64,000 bases of DNA from Flavobacteriales bacterium. GTDB taxonomy: Bacteria > Bacteroidota > Bacteroidia > NS11-12g > UBA955. Each line of letters opens with the position of its first letter. Position 1 is the first letter of the stretch. Below are positions 46,751 through 54,262 of the stretch, one piece after another. The stretch is taken from positions 1 through 64,000 of the forward strand of contig NSIM01000007.1 in the NCBI GenBank assembly GCA_002737705.1. The letters are read 5' to 3'. The notes beneath the pieces are model-generated. The model saw only the letters and a program-made list of their open reading frames with translations. It was not told where the DNA came from and did not search any database. The position numbers were made by a program, and so were the translations under genes.

Positions 46751-47876
46751 GTATTTGATGGGGTGCAACTCCTAGTACGGAACAAAGATACTGACCTTTT
46801 TTACAATAGTATAACAAGGTATTGTGCACAAAGTTCATCACCGTCTCATCTATTTTCCGATCGAACAGCAAATGCACGTTGGCCCCGGCATCCAATGTAA
46901 AGCACAAAGGCAAGCGGGTTTTTTCGCGGAACTGCCATATTCTCTCGATAATAGACAATGTATTGGGGCGCATTAGTATATAATAGGGTATACTTGTCAT
47001 CATCATGCTGTGCAATTGCAAAGCCTCCGATTCAACGATTTCAATAAATTTGGCAACATCTCCATCGTTTAGGGCATGCACTATGGAAGTAAGGTTGGAT
47101 TGTGCTTGCTGAAACCTTGCGGCTGCAAAAGGATGGTTTTGTAATAAGGCATGCCCAGCAGAACTGCTAACGGCTTTCTCAGTTTCGTCTACAATTAATA
47201 CAACATCACCCCAATCTTGTAAATCCTTGTGAATTGGAGAAACTAATGGGACGGCAAACAAATCAGAACTACCCCCTACCGCGCTTGTTTCGCCCCATAC
47301 TGCCGGGAGAGAAAACATTGATCTAGCCGCACTGCCAGAACCTTTTCGGGCCAAATAACTGCTGCGCTGCATGAATACTTCACTTTCAGGCATGGCCGTT
47401 TTAAGCGATTTGCGGTCCGATTGAACAAGATCGCTGGATTCAGGCAAAGGGTTAAAATTTGCATCCCCTGAGCCATTAAGCAACAGTTGCTCTGCCTTAG
47501 CAATACAGAGCCCCAGGGCGCCAAATCCTGCGGCGGAACTGGCTATCCCGGTTCCGTGCGGAAAATTATTGTAAGAATCGATATGCAAGGTGTATTCAGA
47601 CAACCAAGTACAATCTTCGGCTATAGCCAATAAAAAATGGGCAATTTTCGAATCGAAAGTGGGTTGTTTTTTTCCCTCTAAGGTAAAGACGAAAGAGAGT
47701 CCCACAATGTCATTGACAATGCGATTTTTCAAAACCAGGGTTGTGGTTGCGTATAAATCACCCAGTGTCAAACTGATGCTCGGATTTGCGGGCAATTGAA
47801 TGCCTGTCTCTTTTTTACCCCAATATTTGACCAGGGCAATATTCGCAGGACATTGAAAACTAACCGCTAGATTCAT
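46743..47876 (-). CDS. mvaD: Diphosphomevalonate decarboxylase
   Basis: 377 residues. It converts mevalonate diphosphate to isopentenyl diphosphate with ATP. The N-terminus ANIALVKYWGKKETGIQLPANPSISLTL is the family signature. The phosphate loop FPHGTGIASSAAGFGAL is intact, and the later SVFALDAG-like region reads LCFTLDAGANVHLL, with the catalytic Asp. It ends inside the start of the mevalonate kinase gene and follows the GYDIA kinase by 30 bp. Confidence 0.95.
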   Translation of the reverse strand: MNLAVSFQCPANIALVKYWGKKETGIQLPANPSISLTLGDLYATTTLVLKNRIVNDIVGLSFVFTLEGKKQPTFDSKIAHFLLAIAEDCTWLSEYTLHIDSYNNFPHGTGIASSAAGFGALGLCIAKAEQLLLNGSGDANFNPLPESSDLVQSDRKSLKTAMPESEVFMQRSSYLARKGSGSAARSMFSLPAVWGETSAVGGSSDLFAVPLVSPIHKDLQDWGDVVLIVDETEKAVSSSAGHALLQNHPFAAARFQQAQSNLTSIVHALNDGDVAKFIEIVESEALQLHSMMMTSIPYYILMRPNTLSIIERIWQFREKTRLPLCFTLDAGANVHLLFDRKIDETVMNFVHNTLLYYCKKGQYLCSVLGVAPHQIHV

Positions 47877-47906
47877 TGTGTATTTTCTTGCTTTTCCAAA
47901 GGTACA

Positions 47907-48827
47907 TCATTCGTTTATAACCCATTCATTCCAAGAAACCACCGTATAATTTTCTAAAAAAACAGCGTTTTTACGAATAAAAGTTTTATTCACCAATAAC
48001 ATGTCGCCACCCCACGCACCCAACCACTTGCACAAACCACCCTTGATCGGGAGAATTTCAAACTGTTGATAGGGTGTTTTTAGACCCAAGGCCATTGAAA
48101 GCACCGCCTGCCACATCTCTAAACCTGCTTCAAGCATGGCTATTTCTTGCGCCATTTTAACCGCATTGGCTACGTGTTTGAGTTGTTGCATCAGAAAATC
48201 ATCCGTTTGTGTTTTTTGTAAACGATGCTTAACCTCCACTAGCGATGATCGACTATTTTGCTTTTTACCCAAAAAAACCAAATGCCAATTTGATGTAAGA
48301 TTTTCGTGAAGCGTCCAAGGTGCCCAATTGGCCTGTTCTTTTTCTATCCAAAAAATTAGGGGTTTTCCCAACTCGGCCAAGGCAATGTCGTATCCACTGC
48401 CACCAAATACTGATTGTTGTAAACGCTGGGCATCCAAACCCGTCCAGTGGGAAAAATTGGCAATCAGGGTACTTGAGCTACCCAATCCGCTGTTTTGTTC
48501 AAACTCCAATTGGGTCTCGATGCGATACGAACTTCGGGCAGCCCAAAAATTGGACGGAACCTGCTTTAACATTGATAAAAGGACCCCCCTCTCCCCTGAA
48601 CATTCTTCGTTTGATTCATGTATAGGCAATGGAAATGTTTCATTGAGCCAATGATTTCCATTGCAATCTATCGCATTCCATACCAAATGGTCTTCTGAGG
48701 GAGAATCAAACTCCCATACATCCATCCATTGTCCTTTTCTAACGGGCAATGCCAAAGCCTCAATACCAATGGTTACTGCATATTCGCCACATAACAATAT
48801 TTTTCCGTGAGAGAAATACGATTTCAA
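47907..48827 (-). CDS. GYDIA family GHMP kinase (candidate phosphomevalonate kinase)
   Basis: 306 residues. It has GHMP motif 1 (SHGKILLCGEYAVTIG), the phosphate loop NSGLGSSSTLIANF and the signature GGSGYDIALAE. That motif defines a Bacteroidota kinase family always found with mevalonate genes. Since the operon holds HMG-CoA reductase, mevalonate kinase and the decarboxylase but no classical phosphomevalonate kinase, this protein probably supplies that step (inference). The start is a TTG whose bases overlap the HMG-CoA reductase stop (TTGA), so translation is coupled. Confidence 0.8.
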   Translation of the reverse strand: MKSYFSHGKILLCGEYAVTIGIEALALPVRKGQWMDVWEFDSPSEDHLVWNAIDCNGNHWLNETFPLPIHESNEECSGERGVLLSMLKQVPSNFWAARSSYRIETQLEFEQNSGLGSSSTLIANFSHWTGLDAQRLQQSVFGGSGYDIALAELGKPLIFWIEKEQANWAPWTLHENLTSNWHLVFLGKKQNSRSSLVEVKHRLQKTQTDDFLMQQLKHVANAVKMAQEIAMLEAGLEMWQAVLSMALGLKTPYQQFEILPIKGGLCKWLGAWGGDMLLVNKTFIRKNAVFLENYTVVSWNEWVINE

Positions 48828-50182
48828 TTTGAAGATTTTGCTTGATTTATCTCGGATGTATTCCCAAGTCCTCGAACCGACAGGAAGGTTTCAATAGCAG
48901 CACTATGGCTCACAATTTTATCTTTAAAAAAATGGATTATAGCTTCTTTTTCAGAATCAGTGGCTTCCAATTGATTCAAAATATTCAGCAAGTGCATTTT
49001 CATATGTCCTTTTTGAATTCCAGATGTAATGAGAGACCTAACTGCACTAAAGTTTTGTGCCAAGCCTGCAACCGCAGCAATTTCCATTAATTGGCTAGCC
49101 GAAGGATATCCCAATAATTCATGTGAAAACCGAACCATGGGATGCAAATTTGTAATGCCTCCAACCGTTCCCAAGCTCAGTGGCAATTCTATCCAAAAAT
49201 GAAATTCATTTCCAACAACTTCTGCATGGGTGAGACTGGTATAGCGTCCATTTCTTGCAGCATAGGCATGAGCACAGGCCTCCGTAGCCCGGAAATCATT
49301 GCCACTCGCAATGACCAACCCATCTATCCCATTCATAATGCCTTTGTTTTGCGTAACGGCTCGATATGGCTCTATCTCGGCAATACGGATGGCCCGACAA
49401 AATTTGTCGACAAATTCACGATTCTCAATTCCGCTACCTTCTTCAATCTCATCGATCTTACACCATACTTCTGCTCGAACCAAGCACCCGGGAGTAAAAT
49501 TGCTCAAAATACTCATTATCACCTGAACTGGCGCATCTCCCAGACTATGAACAGCTCCCTCAACTAGGGTTGTTAACACCTTGGCAAACGCTTCCAAACA
49601 ACTATTAATAAAGTTGGCACCCATACTATCGCAGGTTTCAAACTTAGCCTCCAATTGATAATAGTTGGGCTCAGAATCGGTTTTGTCTATCAACGCTATC
49701 GAAACAACACCTCCGCCACGCGCACGCATGTTTTGGGTAATCTGATCCGTCGATTCGAAAAACATATTCATATTTTCATCGAGTAATTTTCGCAATGCCA
49801 TAACATTGTATCCCTTCCAAATAAAATGAACGTGACCAATTTTAACGGTGCCGATTACACTTGTCTTAAAGCCACCCCTCTCGAGCCAAAAATTGGCTGC
49901 TTTGGCTGCTGCTGCCACGACGCTACTTTCTTCTATTGCCAATGGAAGGGCATACAAACGATTATTGATGAGAAAATTGGGTGCTACCCCGAAAGGCATA
50001 TAATAATTACTCAAGGTATTCTCAATGAATTCATCGTGTAATTTTTGCACCTCTGGGCGGTTGTGCCAATACCCTTCGAGCATCTCTAATGACCTATCCC
50101 TATTGCTAGCATAATTGCTCAATAGCCACTCGATTTTGGCTTGTTTGCTCAGTTTGCTAAACCCTTTTATGGCTTGTATCAT
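48824..50182 (-). CDS. Hydroxymethylglutaryl-CoA reductase, class II type
   Basis: 452 residues from the ATG at 50182 (MIQAIKGFSKLSKQAKIEWL). A longer frame would run far into the isomerase gene and is rejected. It reduces HMG-CoA to mevalonate. Family signatures: IENTLSNYYMPFGVAPNFLINN (substrate region with the catalytic Glu), ETCDSMGANFINSCLE (dinucleotide-binding DxMGxN) and LGTVGGITNLHP. The shape of the sequence is that of the bacterial class II (degradative-type) enzymes, here used for biosynthesis. The start overlaps the isomerase stop by 4 bp (ATGA). Confidence 0.93.
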   Translation of the reverse strand: MIQAIKGFSKLSKQAKIEWLLSNYASNRDRSLEMLEGYWHNRPEVQKLHDEFIENTLSNYYMPFGVAPNFLINNRLYALPLAIEESSVVAAAAKAANFWLERGGFKTSVIGTVKIGHVHFIWKGYNVMALRKLLDENMNMFFESTDQITQNMRARGGGVVSIALIDKTDSEPNYYQLEAKFETCDSMGANFINSCLEAFAKVLTTLVEGAVHSLGDAPVQVIMSILSNFTPGCLVRAEVWCKIDEIEEGSGIENREFVDKFCRAIRIAEIEPYRAVTQNKGIMNGIDGLVIASGNDFRATEACAHAYAARNGRYTSLTHAEVVGNEFHFWIELPLSLGTVGGITNLHPMVRFSHELLGYPSASQLMEIAAVAGLAQNFSAVRSLITSGIQKGHMKMHLLNILNQLEATDSEKEAIIHFFKDKIVSHSAAIETFLSVRGLGNTSEINQAKSSN

Positions 50183-51192
50183 TTTGAATCTTTTAATGTT
50201 AAAAAAGCATATGCCAATTGCAAACCCTTGACTTGGGCAGAAACAAATTGGTGTAATGCATTTTCTCCCTCTAATGCATATTTCAAAAAAGGCGAGGCTT
50301 GGGCATATAAAGAAGGCATGTTTAAACGCAATAAATGATAGTATCCATCCAAGAAATTTCCAATTCCGCCCGAAACAATAACACGTTTGCATAAGCAGGA
50401 ATCGCCCAATTCAACTGATATTGTATTGACCCATTCGGTCATTTCAATCGCTGTATGGCCGATATATTGAACAGGCTCTAACAAATCCCGGTCCGACAAA
50501 TCCCTTCTGAGAACTTCTAATTTGCTAAAATTGGTTCCCCCAAAAGCCCCATATTCGATCGCTTCTAAAGGCAATTGCAACAAGGCTTTAAGGCTGCGTG
50601 GACCAAACCCCTGACCTACTTCTTTAACAATGATTGGGAATGTAACCCCATCCAATACGCGTCTGATGGTATCTATAGGAGAAGTTTTAAAGCGATCTCC
50701 TTCGGGCTGCATCCATTCTTGGAGGGGATTAACATGAACAATCAATCCATCTGCCTCCAATCGATTTACCATGTCCACCAATTCTGAAAACCTGCCTTTA
50801 AGCAAAAGTTCTTCTATTTGGGCAATGCCAATATTTGCAAATAAGGGCTGATTTCCCATGTATTTACGAATGCAAAAATCAGAAGAGTAGCCCGAATTTT
50901 CCAATACAGGCCTGCAAGATCCCAAACCCATTCCCAAAGCAAATTCTTTACAGACTTCGGCCAGCAATTGGTTTATTTTACCCGCCAATGCTGATCCACC
51001 CGTCATACTGCTAATCCAAATGGGTGCCCGCATAGGTATATTTGCAATGACAGCAATCGGTATCACGCCGTCACCGGGGTGAGCCGAGAGCATGGGCTCA
51101 TAATAAAAACGCTCATCGACATTTTTCAATTGCGAATCAAAAGCCAATTGAATATGGTCTTGTTTACGAGAACTTATACCTGAGTTTGACAA
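50179..51192 (-). CDS. fni: Type 2 isopentenyl-diphosphate delta-isomerase
   Basis: 337 residues. This FMN- and NADPH-dependent isomerase interconverts IPP and DMAPP. Signatures are the N-terminal SSRKQDHIQLAFDSQ, the FMN loop ISSMTGGSA, ANIGIAQ, HVNPLQEWMQPEGD, VKEVGQGFGPRS and IVSGGIGNFLDGY. The start is a TTG at 51192 (no ATG exists before the conserved N-terminus). It is the first gene of the mevalonate operon, followed with 4-bp overlaps by HMG-CoA reductase. Confidence 0.93.
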   Translation of the reverse strand: MSNSGISSRKQDHIQLAFDSQLKNVDERFYYEPMLSAHPGDGVIPIAVIANIPMRAPIWISSMTGGSALAGKINQLLAEVCKEFALGMGLGSCRPVLENSGYSSDFCIRKYMGNQPLFANIGIAQIEELLLKGRFSELVDMVNRLEADGLIVHVNPLQEWMQPEGDRFKTSPIDTIRRVLDGVTFPIIVKEVGQGFGPRSLKALLQLPLEAIEYGAFGGTNFSKLEVLRRDLSDRDLLEPVQYIGHTAIEMTEWVNTISVELGDSCLCKRVIVSGGIGNFLDGYYHLLRLNMPSLYAQASPFLKYALEGENALHQFVSAQVKGLQLAYAFLTLKDSK

Positions 51193-51199
51193 AACAATG

Positions 51200-51207
51200 C
51201 AAAGTTA
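51200..51207 (-). promoter_or_regulatory. Candidate -7 box of the mevalonate operon
   Basis: TAACTTTG on the minus strand, matching TAnnTTTG, 7 bp before the TTG start of the isomerase gene. If real, the message would be leaderless or nearly so. The -33 TTG is not at the standard distance. Confidence 0.35.
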
Positions 51208-51272
51208 ACGATTAAACAAACGCGTTGTTTGTTTGTGAAAACCCCTTTTAAGACAAATAATCCCTTGAAAAC

Positions 51273-51608
51273 CTAAGCCAACTTGGGATTGTCTTTGTGT
51301 CGGGATGCGTCTCGGTGGGTTTTCTTCTCTAGATTACGCTGGAATGCTTTTGTTAAATCGATACCTGTTTGGTTCGCCAAACAAAGTAACACAAATAAAA
51401 CATCTGCCATTTCATCACCCAAATTTTCATCATTTTCTCCTGCTTTAAACGATTGATCTCCATATTTTCGGGCCATCAATCGAGCCAATTCACCCACTTC
51501 CTCCATCAAAACAGCGGTATTGGTTAGCTCAGAAAAATAACGGACACCTACCGTTTTAATCCAACGATCAACTTCTTCTTGGGCCTCCAGTAAAGTAATA
51601 TTTGCCAT
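51273..51608 (-). CDS. MazG-like nucleotide pyrophosphohydrolase
   Basis: 111 residues, all-alpha. Metal-binding motifs EEVGELA (helix 2) and DEMADVLFVLLCLA (helix 3) match the MazG/dUTPase-like fold that hydrolyses NTPs to NMP and diphosphate for pool cleaning. Small single-domain MazG proteins of this size are common. It starts 15 bp after the dioxygenase gene, in an apparent three-gene group with rfbC. Confidence 0.85.
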   Translation of the reverse strand: MANITLLEAQEEVDRWIKTVGVRYFSELTNTAVLMEEVGELARLMARKYGDQSFKAGENDENLGDEMADVLFVLLCLANQTGIDLTKAFQRNLEKKTHRDASRHKDNPKLA

Positions 51609-51623
51609 CCTGTTTGTCCTTCT

Positions 51624-52574
51624 TTACCCGATTTGCTCGTCAACCCAAGACTTTCCCCATTCAGCCAATTCTGTATCAGTCCATAATTCAGGAAAAGACA
51701 CTATTTTTTGAAACTTGGGTGGCAAAAATTTCTGCCAATTGGTTCCGCCAGTGGCTCGGACGTCTGCATTTCCTATACCATTAGAAAGATATCGAACCGC
51801 AGATCGATAATGGGAAAGTCGCCAATTTACATTAAGACACGTATCCAACAATCGAAATTCTGATTTCAACCTATCGGTCAATATGCCATTGGCCATCATT
51901 TTTTTGGCGATCTGATACAGATTGCAGGTTTGCCAAGTCTTTGCCCAGGCAAGAAATTGCTCTTGGTAATTTTCCTCAAACTGGGTCAATGTCAGGGTTT
52001 TTTTCTCAGTGGTCGTATCCATTGCCCCCTGTTTCCAATAAATAGCATTGTATTGTTCTTCCAATGAAGCACTTGCAAGACCCTCACGTGTTGTTTGAAT
52101 TGCAAGATTTTTCATGTCTGTGAATGCCATCTCTATCATTCTAAACTGCGCACTCTGAAATCCACTTGCCGGTAAAAGCGCCATTCTAAATTTGAGAAAT
52201 TGCTCCTTTTCCATCCCATCAATCATAATATCAAAGCTTGCTATCAGGTTGTTGAGGTACCTTCTAATTCTTATAATTTTGTCAACAAAACGATCTATAT
52301 CGATAGAAGCAGCCTTTATCTGATTGAGTTCGTGAAGAATAAGTTTGAAATACAATTCCGTAATTTGGTGGTAGGTAATAAATACCATCTCGTCGGGAAT
52401 ATCTGTTTTGGGTTGCTGTAATCCCAACAGCGCATCCAGTGCAATATATCTCCAATAGGGTTCATAGTTGGCATGCAAAACCCCTTCAAGGTAATCATTC
52501 ACATTCTGTCCGTCGATGGCAAATTTGGCTGCAAGTTGTTCGATAAGGAATTTTGTTTTCTCTTGGTCTGACAT
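51624..52574 (-). CDS. Tryptophan 2,3-dioxygenase family protein
   Basis: 316 residues from the ATG at 52574. TDO features: YLEGVLHANYEPYWRYIALDALLGLQ, FITYHQITELYFKLILHELNQI (haem pocket and substrate residues) and a late NWRLSHYRSAVRYL in which the His is the likely haem ligand. The usual GTGGSSG stretch is replaced by RATGGTNWQKFLPP, so this is a divergent member. It probably opens the indole ring of tryptophan to N-formylkynurenine, though activity of this divergent type is not certain. It starts 26 bp after rfbC. Confidence 0.82.
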   Translation of the reverse strand: MSDQEKTKFLIEQLAAKFAIDGQNVNDYLEGVLHANYEPYWRYIALDALLGLQQPKTDIPDEMVFITYHQITELYFKLILHELNQIKAASIDIDRFVDKIIRIRRYLNNLIASFDIMIDGMEKEQFLKFRMALLPASGFQSAQFRMIEMAFTDMKNLAIQTTREGLASASLEEQYNAIYWKQGAMDTTTEKKTLTLTQFEENYQEQFLAWAKTWQTCNLYQIAKKMMANGILTDRLKSEFRLLDTCLNVNWRLSHYRSAVRYLSNGIGNADVRATGGTNWQKFLPPKFQKIVSFPELWTDTELAEWGKSWVDEQIG

Positions 52575-52600
52575 TCTTTTGTTGGTGGATGTTGTTTGTA

Positions 52601-53143
52601 TCAATTAAATGGACTGACGAAATCGGAAAAATCGGGCAACTGTGAATCTTTGTCGGATAGAATAGGATTCTCGAGTTGCCAAGGTATCGCCAATGAGGGG
52701 CTATTCCACAACACGCCACCCTCACTCAAAGGATGGTAATATTGAGAGCACTTATACGTAAAAATTGTATCGTTTTGTAAGGTGGCGAAGCCATGAGCAA
52801 AACCCGGAGGAATGAACAGCATCAGCTTATTGGCCGCACTCAATTCAATCGCCACAAACTGGCCGTAGGTTAAAGAATCCCTACGGATATCCAATGCTAC
52901 ATCCAATACAGCGCCCGTAATCACCCGAACAAGTTTTCCTTGGGCATACGGATTACTTTGAAAATGCAAACCCCTTAGAATTCCCCGATGTGATAAACTT
53001 TGATTGTCTTGAATAAAAGCATCTTTTACCCCGAACTGTGAAAGTACGTCTTCCCGAAAATTTTCAAAAAAATGTCCGCGATGGTCCTCAAAAATAGTGG
53101 GCTTGATGAGCAATAAATTTGGCAACAATTCGCTAATTTGCAT
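52601..53143 (-). CDS. rfbC: dTDP-4-dehydrorhamnose 3,5-epimerase
   Basis: 180 residues from the ATG at 53143. This cupin epimerase makes dTDP-4-keto-L-rhamnose, a precursor of L-rhamnose in surface polysaccharides. FEDHRGHFFENFRE, HRGILRGLHFQ (catalytic His), KLVRVITGAVLDVALDIRRDS, FIPPGFAHGFATL and YKCSQYYHP are all in place. rfbA, rfbB and rfbD are not nearby, so it is separated from its usual partners and sits instead with the dioxygenase gene. Confidence 0.95.
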   Translation of the reverse strand: MQISELLPNLLLIKPTIFEDHRGHFFENFREDVLSQFGVKDAFIQDNQSLSHRGILRGLHFQSNPYAQGKLVRVITGAVLDVALDIRRDSLTYGQFVAIELSAANKLMLFIPPGFAHGFATLQNDTIFTYKCSQYYHPLSEGGVLWNSPSLAIPWQLENPILSDKDSQLPDFSDFVSPFN

Positions 53144-53233
53144 AATTAGATGCAAATCAGCACTCTAAAATTCGTTTTGGCAAGAAATTTGTACTTTAAT
53201 TGCGTAAGTTTATTTTAAACTCCTAATATTTTT

Positions 53234-54139
53234 ATGGAAAACGAATCTAAATCAAACAAAAAAAACCTCTTATACACTATCGTGGGTATGTTGGTATTGA
53301 TTGTATTAGTTCTACTTTATTTGTTAAATAACATTAGCAACAAACAAGACATTACTGAAAAAGCCAAGACCGAGGTAGAGATTGCTTTAAAAGGCAAAGA
53401 AGAAGCATTGTCTAAAGCGGAAGTTCTGCTTGAGCAATACAAAAAAGACAGTTTGGCCCTTGCGGGAGACAACTTAATTTTATCTGAGGACTTAATACGA
53501 CGAAAAAAAGAAATAACCCAATTGGTATCTGAATTAAAAACGACCAAGGCCAACAGCCAATCATCCCTCAACGAATTAAAAGCCCAATTGGAAGAATTCA
53601 CTTCTCGCTTGGCAAAATTGGAGTCAGAAAATAAAGAACTCACCGCAAAGAATACTGTTCTCGAAAATCAAAATACAAATCTCAACAACAACAATACCCT
53701 ATTGTCTGCTGAGAAAACAAAACTCATTGCCTTGGCTTCTCGTTTGCAAGCCAGTGCTGTTAAAATCGAAACTCTTAAGAAAAAATGGCTTACAGGAAAA
53801 GAAACTGGAACCCTGAAAGCCACTGCTGTAGAAGCCTTTAGAATTAGTTTCAGCATCAATGAAAACACCGTGGCTTTGGCGGGTGATAAAACCTTGTATA
53901 TCAAAATTACTGGACCTGAAGGAATAACCTTGGCAAATAATGGCCAGGGAGGAACCTTTGATATTGATGGGAAATCGAGTAAGTATACCTACAAAATCAG
54001 CTCGGTTTTTGAAAATACAACCAAACCCGTTCAACCCACTGTTTGGAAACCCACTGCTCAACTCAAAACAGGAAAATATACCGTTGAAATATATTCTGAT
54101 GGCTATAAAATGGGTTCATCCATATTGGATCTGAAATAA
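53234..54139 (+). CDS. Membrane-anchored coiled-coil protein
   Basis: 301 residues. A short cytoplasmic N-terminus precedes one membrane helix (LLYTIVGMLVLIVLVLLYLL, about 12-31). A coiled coil of about 145 residues follows (Leu, Glu and Lys heptads, 38-185), then a beta-rich C-terminal domain (about 195-301, ITGPEGITLANNGQGGTF and TGKYTVEIYSDGYKMG). It is a type often called hypothetical in Bacteroidota. It is monocistronic, followed by a strong terminator. A structural or scaffold role in the envelope is a guess. Confidence 0.75.
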   Translation: MENESKSNKKNLLYTIVGMLVLIVLVLLYLLNNISNKQDITEKAKTEVEIALKGKEEALSKAEVLLEQYKKDSLALAGDNLILSEDLIRRKKEITQLVSELKTTKANSQSSLNELKAQLEEFTSRLAKLESENKELTAKNTVLENQNTNLNNNNTLLSAEKTKLIALASRLQASAVKIETLKKKWLTGKETGTLKATAVEAFRISFSINENTVALAGDKTLYIKITGPEGITLANNGQGGTFDIDGKSSKYTYKISSVFENTTKPVQPTVWKPTAQLKTGKYTVEIYSDGYKMGSSILDLK

Positions 54140-54164
54140 AAAACAAACCGGTTTTTTACAAAAA

Positions 54165-54198
54165 ATATCCCAGAAACTCTGCTGGGATATTTTTTTTT
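54165..54198 (+). terminator. Rho-independent terminator
   Basis: A 9-bp perfect stem (ATATCCCAG at 54165-54173 with CTGGGATAT at 54182-54190), an 8-nt loop and a run of eight further T residues. Flanking A and T tracts could extend the stem. It ends the coiled-coil gene and, because the A-tract precedes it, could work for the convergent TPR gene as well. Confidence 0.9.
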
Positions 54199-54262
54199 GG
54201 GGGGGATGGCACCTTGCCACGGTAGACGAATCCAAGAAATGAGGAAAACAAATCCAAGAAGA

